A stretch of 64,000 nucleotides of DNA from NCBI GenBank assembly GCA_024362935.1, contig JANCRA010000119.1, positions 124,001-188,000 of the forward strand, in the 5' to 3' direction. This DNA is from Setophaga petechia (taxonomy: Eukaryota; Chordata; Aves; Passeriformes; Parulidae). A model generated the notes under the pieces. The model had not been told where the DNA came from. It was given only the letters and a program-made list of their open reading frames with translations, and did not search any database. This document shows, one piece after another, positions 8,042 to 22,053 of this stretch. The first letter of the stretch is position 1; each line of letters opens with the position of its first letter. A program made the position numbers and the translations under genes.

Positions 8042-10615
8042 TCACATTAATACTCGAAAGGAAGGCGTCTTAGACAACTTTCTTTTACTTTTTGCAAAAC
8101 ACACTGCAGTCCTCTGTGCAACTTCTAGAGCACGATAGGAGATGTTTAGTGAGCAGGAAGGTTTTCTCCTTGCGAGACAGAGTGAAAAAGCTATTTGCTC
8201 AGATGTAGGTGACAAGAAACACGTACTGCAGTGCAGTGACAAGTTAATTGGTACACAGCACTGGGATTGTGTTAGCAGCTCTCAAAGTGATAGAAAACAG
8301 TACTTTCCCACTCTCTTGCCTTTCCCTTCACATTAATACTTGAAAGGAAGGCGTCTTAGACAACTTTCTTTTTCTTGCTGCAAAACACACTGCAGCCCTC
8401 TGTGCAACTTCTAGAACACGATACGAAATGTTTAGTGAGCAGGAAGGTTTTCTCCTTGCGAGACATAGTGAAAAAGCTTTTTGCTTAGATATAGGTGACA
8501 AGAAACACTTACTGCAGTGCACTGAACAGCTAACTGCTACACAGCACTAGGATTGTGTTAGCAGCCTGCAAAGTGCTAGAAAACAGTACTTTCCCACTCT
8601 CTTGCCTTTCCCTTCACATTAATACTTGAAAGGAAGGCATCTTAGACAACTTTCTTTTTCTTGTGTCAAAAAACTCTGCAGCCCTCTCTGCAACATCTAC
8701 AACAGGATGGAAGTTGTTTAGTGAGCAGGAAGGTTTTCTTCTTGCGAGACGTAGTGAAAAAGCTATTTGCTTAGATGTAGGTGACAAGAAACACTTACTG
8801 CCGTGCACTGAAAAGCTAACTGCTACACAGCACTGCGATTGTTTTAGCAGCCTGCAAAGTGCTAGAAAACAGTACTTTCCCACTCTCTTGCCTTTCCCTA
8901 CACATTAATACTTGAAAGGAAGGCGTCTTAGACAACTTTCTTTTTCTTGTTACAGAACACACTGCAGCCCTCTGTGCAACTTCTAGAACACGATAGGAGA
9001 TGTTTAGTGAGCAGGAAGGTTTTCTCCTTGGGAGACATAGTGAAAAAGCTATTTGCTTAGATGTAGGTGACAAGAAACACTTTCTGCAGTGCACTGAAAA
9101 GCTAACTGCTACACAGCATTGCGATTCTGTTAGCAGCTTGCAAAGTGCTAGAAAACAGTACTTTCCCACTCTCTTGCCTTTCCCTTCACATTAATACTTG
9201 AAAGGAAGGCGTCTTAGACAACTTTCTCTTACATTTTGCAAAACACACTGCAGCCCTCTGTGCAACATCTACAACAGGATGGAAGTTGTTTAGTGAGCAG
9301 GAAGGTTTTCTCCTTGCGAGACATAGTGAAAAAGCTTTTTGCTTAGATGTAGGTGACAAGAAACACTTACTGCAGTGCACTGAACAGCTAATTGCTACAC
9401 AGCACTGCGATTGTGTTAGCAGATTGCAAAGTGCTAGAAAACAGTACTTTCCCACTCTCTTGCCTTTCCCTTCACATTAATACTTGAAAGGAAGGCGTCT
9501 TAGACAACTTTCTTTTTCTTGCTGCAAAACACACTGCAGCCCTCAGTGCAACTTCTAGAACACGATGGAAGTTGTTTAGTGAGCAGCAACGTTTTCCCCT
9601 TGCGAGAGAAAGTGAAGAAGCTATTTGCTCAGATGTAGGTATCAAGAAACACTTACTGCCGTGCACTGACAAGCTAATTGCTACACAGCACTGCGATTGT
9701 GTTAGCAGCTTGCAAAGTGCTAGAAAACAGTACTTTCCCACTCTCTTGCCTTTCCCTTCACATTAATACTTGAAAGGAAGGCGTCTTAGACAACTTTCTT
9801 TTTCTTGTTACAGAACACACTGCAGCCCTCTGTGCAACTTCTAGAACACGATAGGAGATGTTTAGTGAGCAGGAAGGTTTTCTCCTTGCGAGGCATAGTG
9901 AAAAAGCTATTTGCTTAGATGTAGGTGACAAGAAACACTTACTGCAGTGCACTGAAAAGCTAACTGCTACACAGCACTGAGATGGTGTTAGCAGCCTGCA
10001 AAGTGCTAGAAAACAGTACTTTCCCACTCTCTTGCCTTTCCCTTCACATTAATACTTGAAAGGAAGGCGTCTTAGACAACTTTCTTTTTCTTGCTGCAAA
10101 ACACACTGCAGCCCTCTGTGCAACTTCTACAACACGATGGAAGTTGTTCAGGGAGCAGGAGGGTTTTCTCCTTGCGAGACATAGTGAAAAAGCTATTTGC
10201 TTAGATATAGGTGACAAGAAACACTTACTGCAGTGCACTGAACAGCTAATTGCTACACAGAACTGGGATTGTGTTAGCAGCTTGCAAAGTGCTAGAAAAC
10301 AGTACTTTCCCACTCTCTTGCCTTTCCCTTCACATTAATACTTGAAAGGAAGGCGTCTTAGACAACTTTCTTTTTCTTGCTGCAAAACACACTGCAGCCC
10401 TCTGTGCAACTTCTAGACCACGATAGGAAATGTTTAGTGAGCAGGAAGGTTTTCTCCTTGCGAGACATAGTGAAAAAGCTTTTTGCTTAGATGTAGGTGA
10501 CAAGAAACACTTACTGCAGTGCACTGAACAGCTAACTGCTACACAGCACTAGGATTGTGTTAGCAGCTTCCAAAGTGCTAGAAAACAGTACTTTCCCACT
10601 CTCTTGCCTTTCCCT

Positions 10616-10900
10616 TCACAATAATACTTGAAAGGAAGGCATCTTAGACAACTTTCTTTTTCTTGTTGCAAAAAACTCTGCAGCCCTCTCTGCAACCTGT
10701 ACAGCACGATGGAAGTTGTTTAGTGAGCAGGAAGGTTTTCTCCTTGCGAGACATAGTGAAAAACTATTTCATTAGATGTAGGTGACAAGAAACACTTACT
10801 ACATTGTACTGAAAAGCTAATTGCTACACAGAACTGGGATTCTGTTAGCAGCTTGCAAAGTGCTAGAAAACAGTACTTTCCCACTCTCTTGCCTTTCCCT
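10616..10900 (+). repeat. 285-bp monomer, heritable one-base loss
   Basis: GAAAAACTATTTCATT near 10758 replaces GAAAAAGCTATTTCCTT, one G fewer. The same deletion, with the same C-to-A change and TACATTGTACTG, occurs at 15763-16047 and in the partial monomer at 1-162. The three are therefore copies of one mutated ancestor and trace the 18-mer lineage. Confidence 0.9.
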
Positions 10901-12902
10901 TCACATTAATACTTGAAAGGAAGGCGTCTTAGACAACTTTCTTTTTCTTGCTGCAAAACACACTGCAGCCCTCTGTGCAACTTCTAGAACACGATAGGAG
11001 ATGTTTAGTGAGCAGCAACGTTTTCTCCTTGGGAGACATAGTGAAAAAGGTATTTGCTTAGATGTAGGTGACAAGAAACACTTACTGCAGTGCACTGAAA
11101 AGCTAACTGCTACACAGCACTGCGATTGTGTTAGCAGCTTGCAAAGTGCTAGAAAACAGTACTTTCCCACTCTCTTGCCTTTCCCTTCACATTAATACTT
11201 GAAAGGAAGGCGTCTTAGACAACTTTCTCTTACATTTTGCAAAACACACTGCAGCCCTCTGTGCAACATCTACAACACGATGGAAGTTGTTTAGTGAGCA
11301 GGAAGGTTTTCTCCTTGCGAGACATAGTGAAAAAGCTATTTGCTTAGATGTAGGTGACAAGAAACACTTTCTGCAGTGCACTGAACAGCTAATTGCTACA
11401 CAGAACTGGGATTGTGTTAGCAGCTTGCAAAGTGCTAGAAAACAGTACTTTCCCACTCTCTTGCCTTTCCCTTCACATTAATACTTGAAAGGAAGGCGTC
11501 TTAGACAACTTTCTTTTTCTTGCTGCAAAACACACTGCAGCCCTCTGTGCAACTTCTAGAACACGATGGAAGTTGTTTAGTGAGCAGCAACGTTTTCCCC
11601 TTGCGAGACAAAGTGAAGAAGCTATTTGCTCAGATGTAGGTATCAAGAAACACTTACTGCCGTGCACTGACAAGCTAATTGGTACACAGCACTGCGATTG
11701 TGTTAGCAGCTTGCAAAGTGCTAGAAAACAGTACTTTCCCACTCTCTTGCCTTTCCCTTCACATTAATACTTGAAAGGAAGGCGTCTTAGACAACTTTCT
11801 TTTTCTTGTTACAGAACACACTGCAGCCCTCTGTGCAACTTCTAGAACACGATAGGAGATGTTTAGTGAGCAAGAAGGTTTTCTCCTTGCGAGGCATAGT
11901 GAAAAAGCTATTTGCTTAGATGTAGGTGACAAGAAACACTTACTGCAGTGCACTGAACAGCTAACTGCTACACAGCACTGAGATTGTGTTAGCAGCCTGC
12001 AAAGTGCTAGAAAACAGTACTTTCCCACTCTCTTGCCTTTCCCTTCACATTAATACTTGAAAGGAAGGTGTCTTAGACAACTTTCTTTTTCTTGCTGCAA
12101 AACACACTGCAGCCCTCTGTGCAACTTCTACAACACGATGGAAGTTGTTTAGTGAGCAGGAAGGTTTTCTCCTTGCGAGACATAGTGAAAAAGCTATTTG
12201 CTTAGATATAGGTGACAAGAAACACTTACTGCAGTGCACTGAACAGCTAATTGCTACACAGAACTGGGATTGTGTTAGCAGCTTGCAAAGTGCTAGAAAA
12301 CAGTACTTTCCCACTCTCTTGCCTTTCCCTTCACATTAATACTTGAAAGGAAGGCGTCTTAGACAACTTTCTTTTTCTTGTTGCAAAACACAATGCAGCC
12401 CTCTGTGCAACTTCTAGAACACGATAGGAGATGTTTAGTGAGCAGGAAGGTTTTCTCCTTGGGAGACATAGTGAAAAAGGTATTTGCTTAGATATAGGTG
12501 ACAAGAAACACTTACTGCAGTGCACTGAACAGCTAATTGCTACACAGAACTGGGATTGTGTTAGCAGCTTGCAAAGTGCTAGAAAACAGTACTTTCCCAC
12601 TCTCTTGCCTTTCCCTTCACATTAATACTTGAAACGAAGGCGTCTTAGACAACTTTCTTTTTCTTGTGTCAAAACGCACTGCAGCCCTCTGTGCAACTTC
12701 TAGAACACGATAGGAGATGTTTAGTGAGCAGGAAGGTTTTCTCCTTGCGAGACATAGTGAAAAAGCTTTTTGCTTAGATGTAGGTGACAAGAAACACTTA
12801 CTGCAGTGCACTGAAAAGCTAATTGCTACACAGAACTGGGATGGTGTTAGCAGCTTGCAAAGTGCTAGAAAACAGTACTTTCCCACTCTCTTGCCTTTCC
12901 CT

Positions 12903-15900
12903 TCACATTAATACTTGAAAGGAAGGCTTCTTAGACAACTTTCTTTTACATTTTGCAAAACACACTGCAGCCGTCTGTGCAACTTCTACAACACGATGGA
13001 AGTTGTTTAGTGAGCAGCAACGTTTTCCCCTTGCGAGACAAAGTGAAAAAGCTATTTGCTCAGATGTAGGTATCAAGAAACACTTACTGCCGTGCACTGA
13101 CAAGCTAATTGCTACACAGCACTGCGATTGTGTTAGCAGCTTGCAAAGTGCTAGAAAACAGTACTTTCCCACTCTCTTGCCTTTCCCTTCACATTAATAC
13201 TCGAAAGGAAGGCGTCTTAGACAACTTTCTTTTACTTTTTGCAAAACACACTGCAGTCCTCTGTGCAACTTCTAGAGCACGATAGGAGATGTTTAGTGAG
13301 CAGGAAGGTTTTCTCCTTGCGAGACAGAGTGAAAAAGCTATTTGCTCAGATGTAGGTGACAAGAAACACGTACTGCAGTGCAGTGACAAGTTAATTGGTA
13401 CACAGCACTGGGATTGTGTTAGCAGCTCTCAAAGTGATAGAAAACAGTACTTTCCCACTCTCTTGCCTTTCCCTTCACATTAATACTTGAAAGGAAGGCG
13501 TCTTAGACAACTTTCTTTTTCTTGCTGCAAAACACACTGCAGCCCTCTGTGCAACTTCTAGAACACGATACGAAATGTTTAGTGAGCAGGAAGGTTTTCT
13601 CCTTGCGAGACATAGTGAAAAAGCTTTTTGCTTAGATATAGGTGACAAGAAACACTTACTGCAGTGCACTGAACAGCTAACTGCTACACAGCACTAGGAT
13701 TGTGTTAGCAGCCTGCAAAGTGCTAGAAAACAGTACTTTCCCACTCTCTTGCCTTTCCCTTCACATTAATACTTGAAAGGAAGGCATCTTAGACAACTTT
13801 CTTTTTCTTGTGTCAAAAAACTCTGCAGCCCTCTCTGCAACATCTACAACAGGATGGAAGTTGTTTAGTGAGCAGGAAGGTTTTCTTCTTGCGAGACGTA
13901 GTGAAAAAGCTATTTGCTTAGATGTAGGTGACAAGAAACACTTACTGCCGTGCACTGAAAAGCTAACTGCTACACAGCACTGCGATTGTTTTAGCAGCCT
14001 GCAAAGTGCTAGAAAACAGTACTTTCCCACTCTCTTGCCTTTCCCTACACATTAATACTTGAAAGGAAGGCGTCTTAGACAACTTTCTTTTTCTTGTTAC
14101 AGAACACACTGCAGCCCTCTGTGCAACTTCTAGAACACGATAGGAGATGTTTAGTGAGCAGGAAGGTTTTCTCCTTGGGAGACATAGTGAAAAAGCTATT
14201 TGCTTAGATGTAGGTGACAAGAAACACTTTCTGCAGTGCACTGAAAAGCTAACTGCTACACAGCATTGCGATTCTGTTAGCAGCTTGCAAAGTGCTAGAA
14301 AACAGTACTTTCCCACTCTCTTGCCTTTCCCTTCACATTAATACTTGAAAGGAAGGCGTCTTAGACAACTTTCTCTTACATTTTGCAAAACACACTGCAG
14401 CCCTCTGTGCAACATCTACAACACGATGGAAGTTGTTTAGTGAGCAGGAAGGTTTTCTCCTTGCGAGACATAGTGAAAAAGCTTTTTGCTTAGATGTAGG
14501 TGACAAGAAACACTTACTGCAGTCCACTGAACAGCTAATTGCTACACAGCACTGCGATTGTGTTAGCAGATTGCAAAGTGCTAGAAAACAGTACTTTCCC
14601 ACTCTCTTGCCTTTCCCTTCACATTAATACTTGAAAGGAAGGCGTCTTAGACAACTTTCTTTTTCTTGCTGCAAAACACACTGCAGCCCTCAGTGCAACT
14701 TCTAGAACACGATGGAAGTTGTTTAGTGAGCAGCAACGTTTTCCCCTTGCGAGAGAAAGTGAAGAAGCTATTTGCTCAGATGTAGGTATCAAGAAACACT
14801 TACTGCCGTGCACTGACAAGCTAATTGCTACACAGCACTGCGATTGTGTTAGCAGCTTGCAAAGTGCTAGAAAACAGTACTTTCCCACTCTCTTGCCTTT
14901 CCCTTCACATTAATACTTGAAAGGAAGGCGTCTTAGACAACTTTCTTTTTCTTGTTACAGAACACACTGCAGCCCTCTGTGCAACTTCTAGAACACGATA
15001 GGAGATGTTTAGTGAGCAGGAAGGTTTTCTCCTTGCGAGGCATAGTGAAAAAGCTATTTGCTTAGATGTAGGTGACAAGAAACACTTACTGCAGTGCACT
15101 GAAAAGCTAACTGCTACACAGCACTGAGATGGTGTTAGCAGCCTGCAAAGTGCTAGAAAACAGTACTTTCCCACTCTCTTGCCTTTCCCTTCACATTAAT
15201 ACTTGAAAGGAAGGCGTCTTAGACAACTTTCTTTTTCTTGCTGCAAAACACACTGCAGCCCTCTGTGCAACTTCTACAACACGATGGAAGTTGTTCAGGG
15301 AGCAGGAGGGTTTTCTCCTTGCGAGACATAGTGAAAAAGCTATTTGCTTAGATATAGGTGACAAGAAACACTTACTGCAGTGCACTGAACAGCTAATTGC
15401 TACACAGAACTGGGATTGTGTTAGCAGCTTGCAAAGTGCTAGAAAACAGTACTTTCCCACTCTCTTGCCTTTCCCTTCACATTAATACTTGAAAGGAAGG
15501 CGTCTTAGACAACTTTCTTTTTCTTGCTGCAAAACACACTGCAGCCCTCTGTGCAACTTCTAGACCACGATAGGAAATGTTTAGTGAGCAGGAAGGTTTT
15601 CTCCTTGCGAGACATAGTGAAAAAGCTTTTTGCTTAGATGTAGGTGACAAGAAACACTTACTGCACTGCACTGAACAGCTAACTGCTACACAGCACTAGG
15701 ATTGTGTTAGCAGCTTCCAAAGTGCTAGAAAACAGTACTTTCCCACTCTCTTGCCTTTCCCTTCACAATAATACTTGAAAGGAAGGCATCTTAGACAACT
15801 TTCTTTTTCTTGTTGCAAAAAACTCTGCAGCCCTCTCTGCAACCTGTACAGCACGATGGAAGTTGTTTAGTGAGCAGGAAGGTTTTCTCCTTGCGAGACA

Positions 15901-17763
15901 TAGTGAAAAACTATTTCATTAGATGTAGGTGACAAGAAACACTTACTACATTGTACTGAAAAGCTAATTGCTACACAGAACTGGGATTCTGTTAGCAGCT
16001 TGCAAAGTGCTAGAAAACAGTACTTTCCCACTCTCTTGCCTTTCCCTTCACATTAATACTTGAAAGGAAGGCGTCTTAGACAACTTTCTTTTTCTTGCTG
16101 CAAAACACACTGCAGCCCTCTGTGCAACTTCTAGAACACGATAGGAGATGTTTAGTGAGCAGCAACGTTTTCTCCTTGGGAGACATAGTGAAAAAGGTAT
16201 TTGCTTAGATGTAGGTGACAAGAAACACTTACTGCAGTGCACTGAAAAGCTAACTGCTACACAGCACTGCGATTGTGTTAGCAGCTTGCAAAGTGCTAGA
16301 AAACAGTACTTTCCCACTCTCTTGCCTTTCCCTTCACATTAATACTTGAAAGGAAGGCGTCTTAGACAACTTTCTCTTACATTTTGCAAAACACACTGCA
16401 GCCCTCTGTGCAACATCTACAACACGATGGAAGTTGTTTAGTGAGCAGGAAGGTTTTCTCCTTGCGAGACATAGTGAAAAAGCTATTTGCTTAGATGTAG
16501 GTGACAAGAAACACTTTCTGCAGTGCACTGAACAGCTAATTGCTACACAGAACTGGGATTGTGTTAGCAGCTTGCAAAGTGCTAGAAAACAGTACTTTCC
16601 CACTCTCTTGCCTTTCCCTTCACATTAATACTTGAAAGGAAGGCGTCTTAGACAACTTTCTTTTTCTTGCTGCAAAACACACTGCAGCCCTCTGTGCAAC
16701 TTCTAGAACACGATGGAAGTTGTTTAGTGAGCAGCAACGTTTTCCCCTTGCGAGACAAAGTGAAGAAGCTATTTGCTCAGATGTAGGTATCAAGAAACAC
16801 TTACTGCCGTGCACTGACAAGCTAATTGCTACACAGCACTGCGATTGTGTTAGCAGCTTGCAAAGTGCTAGAAAACAGTACTTTCCCACTCTCTTGCCTT
16901 TCCCTTCACATTAATACTTGAAAGGAAGGCGTCTTAGACAACTTTCTTTTTCTTGCTGCAAAACACACTGCAGCCCTCTGTGCAACTTCTACAACACGAT
17001 GGAAGTTGTTTAGTGAGCAGGAAGGTTTTCTCCTTGCGAGACATAGTGAAAAAGCTATTTGCTTAGATATAGGTGACAAGAAACACTTACTGCAGTGCAC
17101 TGAACAGCTAATTGCTACACAGAACTGGGATTGTGTTAGCAGCTTGCAAAGTGCTAGAAAACAGTACTTTCCCACTCTCTTGCCTTTCCCTTCACATTAA
17201 TACTTGAAAGGAAGGCGTCTTAGACAACTTTCTTTTTCTTGTTGCAAAACACAATGCAGCCCTCTGTGCAACTTCTAGAACACGATAGGAGATGTTTAGT
17301 GAGCAGGAAGGTTTTCTCCTTGGGAGACATAGTGAAAAAGGTATTTGCTTAGATATAGGTGACAAGAAACACTTACTGCAGTGCACTGAACAGCTAATTG
17401 CTACACAGAACTGGGATTGTGTTAGCAGCTTGCAAAGTGCTAGAAAACAGTACTTTCCCACTCTCTTGCCTTTCCCTTCACATTAATACTTGAAACGAAG
17501 GCGTCTTAGACAACTTTCTTTTTCTTGTGTCAAAACGCACTGCAGCCCTCTGTGCAACTTCTAGAACACGATAGGAGATGTTTAGTGAGCAGGAAGGTTT
17601 TCTCCTTGCGAGACATAGTGAAAAAGCTTTTTGCTTAGATGTAGGTGACAAGAAACACTTACTGCAGTGCACTGAACAGCTAACTGCTACACAGCACTAG
17701 GATTGTGTTAGCAGCTTGCAAAGTGCTAGAAAACAGTACTTTCCCACTCTCTTGCCTTTCCCT
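12903..17763 (+). repeat. 18-monomer HOR, copy B, one monomer lost (17 monomers, 4861 bp)
   Basis: Monomers correspond one to one with copy A, with few substitutions, up to 16620-16905. The next monomer, 16906-17191, matches 12045-12330, so the counterpart of 11759-12044 is absent. The monomer at 17478 keeps the left part of its copy-A partner at 12617 but ends in a different type (CACTAGG in place of GAACTGGGATGG), which marks conversion or exchange. A third cycle begins at 17764 but leaves the pattern after one monomer. Confidence 0.9.
15763..16047 (+). repeat. 285-bp monomer, copy of the same one-base loss
   Basis: The 18-mer copy-B counterpart of 10616-10900, carrying GAAAAACTATTTCATT near 15905. 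It makes the spacing of the two HOR copies 5147 bp instead of 5148. Confidence 0.9.
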
Positions 17764-18049
17764 TCACATTAATACTTGAAAGGAAGGCTTCTTAGACAAC
17801 TTTCTTTTACATTTTGCCAAACACACTGCAGCCGTCTGTGCAACTTCTACAACACGATGGAAGTTGTTTAGTGAGCAGCAACGTTTTCCCCTTGCGAGAC
17901 AAAGTGAAAAAGCTATTTGCTCAGATGTAGGTATCAAGAAACACTTACTGCCGTGCACTGACAAGCTAATTGCTACACAGCACTGCGATTGTGTTAGCAG
18001 CTTGCAAAGTGCTAGAAAACAGTACTTTCCCACTCTCTTGCCTTTCCCT
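16906..18049 (+). repeat. Four-monomer block duplicated 5720 bp downstream
   Basis: Monomers at 16906, 17192, 17478 and 17764 recur at 22626, 22912, 23198 and 23484, exactly 20 monomers (5720 bp) apart. The 17764 and 23484 monomers share ACATTTTGCCAAACAC and the end variant CCCTTTACATTAAT, which I see nowhere else, so this is recent common descent. Confidence 0.87.
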
Positions 18050-18621
18050 TTACATTAATACTTGAAAGGAAGGCGTCTTAGACAACTTTCTTTTTCTTGT
18101 TACAGAACACACTGCAGCCCTCTGTGCAACATCTACAACACGATGGAAGTTGTTTAGTGAGCAGGAAGGTTTTCTCCTTGCGAGACATAGTGAAAAAGCT
18201 ATTTGCTCAGATGTAGGTGACAAGAAACACTTACTGCATTGCACTGAAAAGCTAATTGCTACACAGAACTGGGATTGTGTTAGCAGCTTGCAAAGTGCTA
18301 GAAAACAGTACTTTCCCACTCTCTTGCCTTTCCCTTCACATTAATACTTGAAAGGAAGGCGTCTTAGACAACTTTCTTTTTCTTGCTGCAAAACACACTG
18401 CAGCCCTCTGTGCAACTTCTAGAACACGATGGAAGTTGTTTAGTGAGCAGCAACGTTTTCCCCTTGCGAGAGAAAGTGAAGAAGCTATTTGCTCAGATGT
18501 AGGTATCAAGAAACACTTACTGCCGTGCACTGACAAGCTAATTGCTACACAGCACAGCGATTGTGTTAGCAGCTTGCAAAGTGCTAGAAAACAGTACTTT
18601 CCCACTCTCTTGCCTTTCCCT

Positions 18622-21600
18622 TCACATTAATACTTGAAAGGAAGGCGTCTTAGACAACTTTCTCTTACATTTTGCAAAACACACTGCAGCCCTCTGTGCA
18701 ACATCTACAACACGATGGAAGTTGTTTAGTGAGCAGGAAGGTTTTCTCCTTGCGAGACATAGTGAAAAAGCTATTTGCTTAGATGTAGGTGACAAGAAAC
18801 ACTTTCTGCAGTGCACTGAAAAGCTAATTGCTACACAGAACTGGGATTGTGTTAGCAGCTTGCAAAGTGCTAGAAAACAGTACTTTCCCACTCTCTTGCC
18901 TTTCCCTTCACATTAATACTTGAAAGGAAGGCGTCTTAGACAACTTTCTTTTTCTTGTTACAGAACACACTGCAGCCCTCTGTGCAACTTCTAGAACACG
19001 ATAGGAGATGTTTAGTGAGCAGCAACGTTTTCCCCTTGCGAGAGAAAGTGAAGAAGCTATTTGCTCAGATGTAGGTATCAAGAAACACTTACTGCCGTGC
19101 ACTGACAAGCTAATTGCTACACAGCACTGCGATTGTGTTAGCAGCTTGCAAAGTGCTAGAAAACAGTACTTTCCCACTCTCTTGCCTTTCCCTTCACATT
19201 AATACTTGAAAGGAAGGCGTCTTAGACAACTTTCTTTTTCTTGTTACAGAACACACTGCAGCCCTCTGTGCAACTTCTAGAACACGATAGGAGATGTTTA
19301 GTGAGCAAGAAGGTTTTCTCCTTGCGAGGCATAGTGAAAAAGCTATTTGCTTAGATGTAGGTGACAAGAAACACTTACTGCAGTGCACTGAAAAGCTAAC
19401 TGCTACACAGCACTGAGATTGTGTTAGCAGCCTGCAAAGTGCTAGAAAACAGTACTTTCCCACTCTCTTGCCTTTCCCTTCACATTAATACTTGAAAGGA
19501 AGGCGTCTTAGACAACTTTCTTTTTCTTGCTGCAAAACACACTGCAGCCCTCTGTGCAACTTCTACAACACGATGGAAGTTGTTTAGTGAGCAGGAAGGT
19601 TTTCTCCTTGCGAGACATAGTGAAAAAGCTTTTTGCTTAGATATAGGTGACAAGAAAGACTTACTGCAGTGCACTGAACAGCTAATTGCTACACAGAACT
19701 GGGGTTGTGTTAGCAGCTTGCAAAGTGCTAGAAAACAGTACTTTCCCACTCTCTTGCCTTTCCCTTCACATTAATACTTGAAAGGAAGGCGTCTTAGACA
19801 ACTTTCTTTTTCTTGCCGCAAAACACACTGCAGCCCTCTGTGCAACTTCTAGAACACGATAGGAAATGTTTAGTGAGCAGGAAGGTTTTCTCCTTGCGAG
19901 ACATAGTGAAAAAGCTTTTTGCTTAGATGTAGGTGACAAGAAACACTTACTGCAGTGCACTGAACAGCTAACTGCTACACAGCACTAGGATTGTGTTAGC
20001 AGCTTGCAAAGTGCTAGAAAACAGTACTTTCCCACTCTCTTGCCTTTCCCTTCACATTAATACTTGAAAGGAAGGCTTCTTAGACAACTTTCTTTTACAT
20101 TTTGCAAAACACACTGCAGCCGTCTGTGCAACCTCTACAACACGATGGAAGTTGTTTAGTGAGCAGCAACGTTTTCCCCTTGCGAGAGAAAGTGAAGAAG
20201 CTATTTGCTCAGATGTAGGTATCAAGAAACACTTACTGCCGTGCACTGACAAGCTAATTGCTACACAGCACTGCGATTGTGTTAGCAGCTTGCAAAGTGC
20301 TAGAAAACAGTACTTTCCCACTCTCTTGCCTTTCCCTTCACATTAATACTTGAAAGGAAGGCGTCTTAGACAACTTTCTTTTACTTTTTGCAAAACACAC
20401 TGCAGTCCTCTGTGCAACTTCTAGAGCACGATAGGAGATGTTTAGTGAGCAGGAAGGTTTTCTCCTTGCGAGACATAGTGAAAAAGCTTTTTGCTTAGAT
20501 ATAGGTGACAAGAAACACTTACTGCAGTGCACTGAACAGCTAACTGCTACACAGCACTAGGATTGTGTTAGCAGCCTGCAAAGTGCTAGAAAACAGTACT
20601 TTCCCACTCTCTTGCCTTTCCCTTCACATTAATACTTGAAAGGAAGGCATCTTAGACAACTTTGTTTTTCTTGTGTCAAAAAACTCTGCAGCCCTCTCTG
20701 CAACATCTACAACAGGATGGAAGTTGTTTAGTGAGCAGGAAGGTTTTCTCCTTGCGAGACATATTGAAAAAGCTATTTGCTTAGATGTAGGTGACAAGAA
20801 ACACTTACTGCCGTGCACTGAAAAGCTAACTGCTACACAGCACTGAGATGGTGTTAGCAGCCTGCAAAGTGCTAGAAAACAGTACTTTCCCACTCTCTTG
20901 CCTTTCCCTTCACATTAATACTTGAAAGGAAGGCGTCTTAGACAACTTTCTTTTTCTTGCTGCAAAACACACTGCAGCCCTCTGTGCAACTTCTAGACCA
21001 CGATAGGAAATGTTTAGTGAGCAGGAAGGTTTTCTCCTTGTGAGACATAGTGAAAAAGCTTTTTGCTTAGATGTAGGTGACAAGAAACACTTACTGCAGT
21101 GCACTGAACAGCTAACTGCTACACAGAACTAGGATTGTGTTAGCAGCTTGCAAAGTGCTAGAAAACAGTACTTTCCCACTCTCTTGCCTTTCCCTTCACA
21201 ATAATACTTGAAAGGAAGGCATCTTAGACAAGTTTCTTTTTCTTGTTGCAAAAAACTCTGCAGCCCTCTCTGCAACCTATACAGCACGATGGAAGTTGTT
21301 TAGTGAGCAGGAAGGTTTTCTCCTTGCGAGACATAGTGAAAAAGCTATTTCCTTAGATGTAGGATACAAGAAACACTTACTGCATTGCACTGAAAAGCTA
21401 ATTGCTACACAGAACTGGGATTCTGTTAGCAGCTTGCAAAGTGCTAGAAAACAGTACTTTCCCACTCTCTTGCCTTTCCCTTCACATTAATACTTGAAAG
21501 GAAGGCGTCTTAGACAACTTTCTTTTTCTTGTTACAGAACACACTGCAGCCCTCTGTGCAACTTCTAGAACACGATAGGAGATGTTTAGTGAGCAGGAAG

Positions 21601-22053
21601 GTTTTCTCCTTGGGAGACATAGTGAAAAAGCTATTTGCTTAGATGTAGGTGACAAGAAACACTTACTGCAGTGCACTGAAAAGCTAACTGCTACACAGCA
21701 CTGCGATTGTGTTAGCAGCTTGCAAAGTGCTAGAAAACAGTACTTTCCCACTCTGTTGCCTTTCCCTTCACATTAATAATTGAAAGGAAGGCGTCTTAGA
21801 CAACTTTCTCTTACATTTTGCAAAACACACTGCAGCCCTCTGTGCAACATCTACAACACGATGGAAATTGTTTAGTGAGCAGGAAGGTTTTCTCCTTGCG
21901 AGACATAGTGAAAACGCCATTTGCTTAGATGTAGGTGACAAGAAACACTTTCTGCAGTGCACTGAAAAGCTAATTGCTACACAGAAGTGGGATTGTGTTA
22001 GCAGCTTGCAAAGTGCTAGAAAACAGTACTTTCCCACTCTATTGCCTTTCCCT
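18622..22053 (+). repeat. 12-monomer block, left partner of 27774-31205
   Basis: Twelve monomers (3432 bp) occur in the same order 9152 bp (32 monomers) downstream. Shared unusual variants include AAGAAAGACTTACTG (19654 and 28806 regions), GTCTGTGCAACCTCTAC (20120 and 29272 regions) and CAACCTATACAGCACG (21276 and 30428 regions). The right edge is where 22054 (a GTATCAAG-type monomer) is met by a different type at 31206. Confidence 0.85.

Larger units (their letters stand above)
7756..12902 (+). repeat. 18-monomer HOR, copy A (5147 bp)
   Basis: Eighteen monomers, one of 285 bp, whose order and private variants recur 5147 bp downstream. Examples shared with copy B are TTCTTCTTGCGAGACGTAG (8737 region and 13884 region), GTTCAGGGAGCAGGAGGG (10146 and 15293 regions), ATACTCGAAAGG (8050 and 13197), and the one-base loss in GAAAAACTATTTCATT (near 10760). 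The block starts with a GTATCAAG-type monomer. Positions 1-1592 of the window match its second half from 10739, so a third, broken copy lies at the left edge. Confidence 0.9.
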
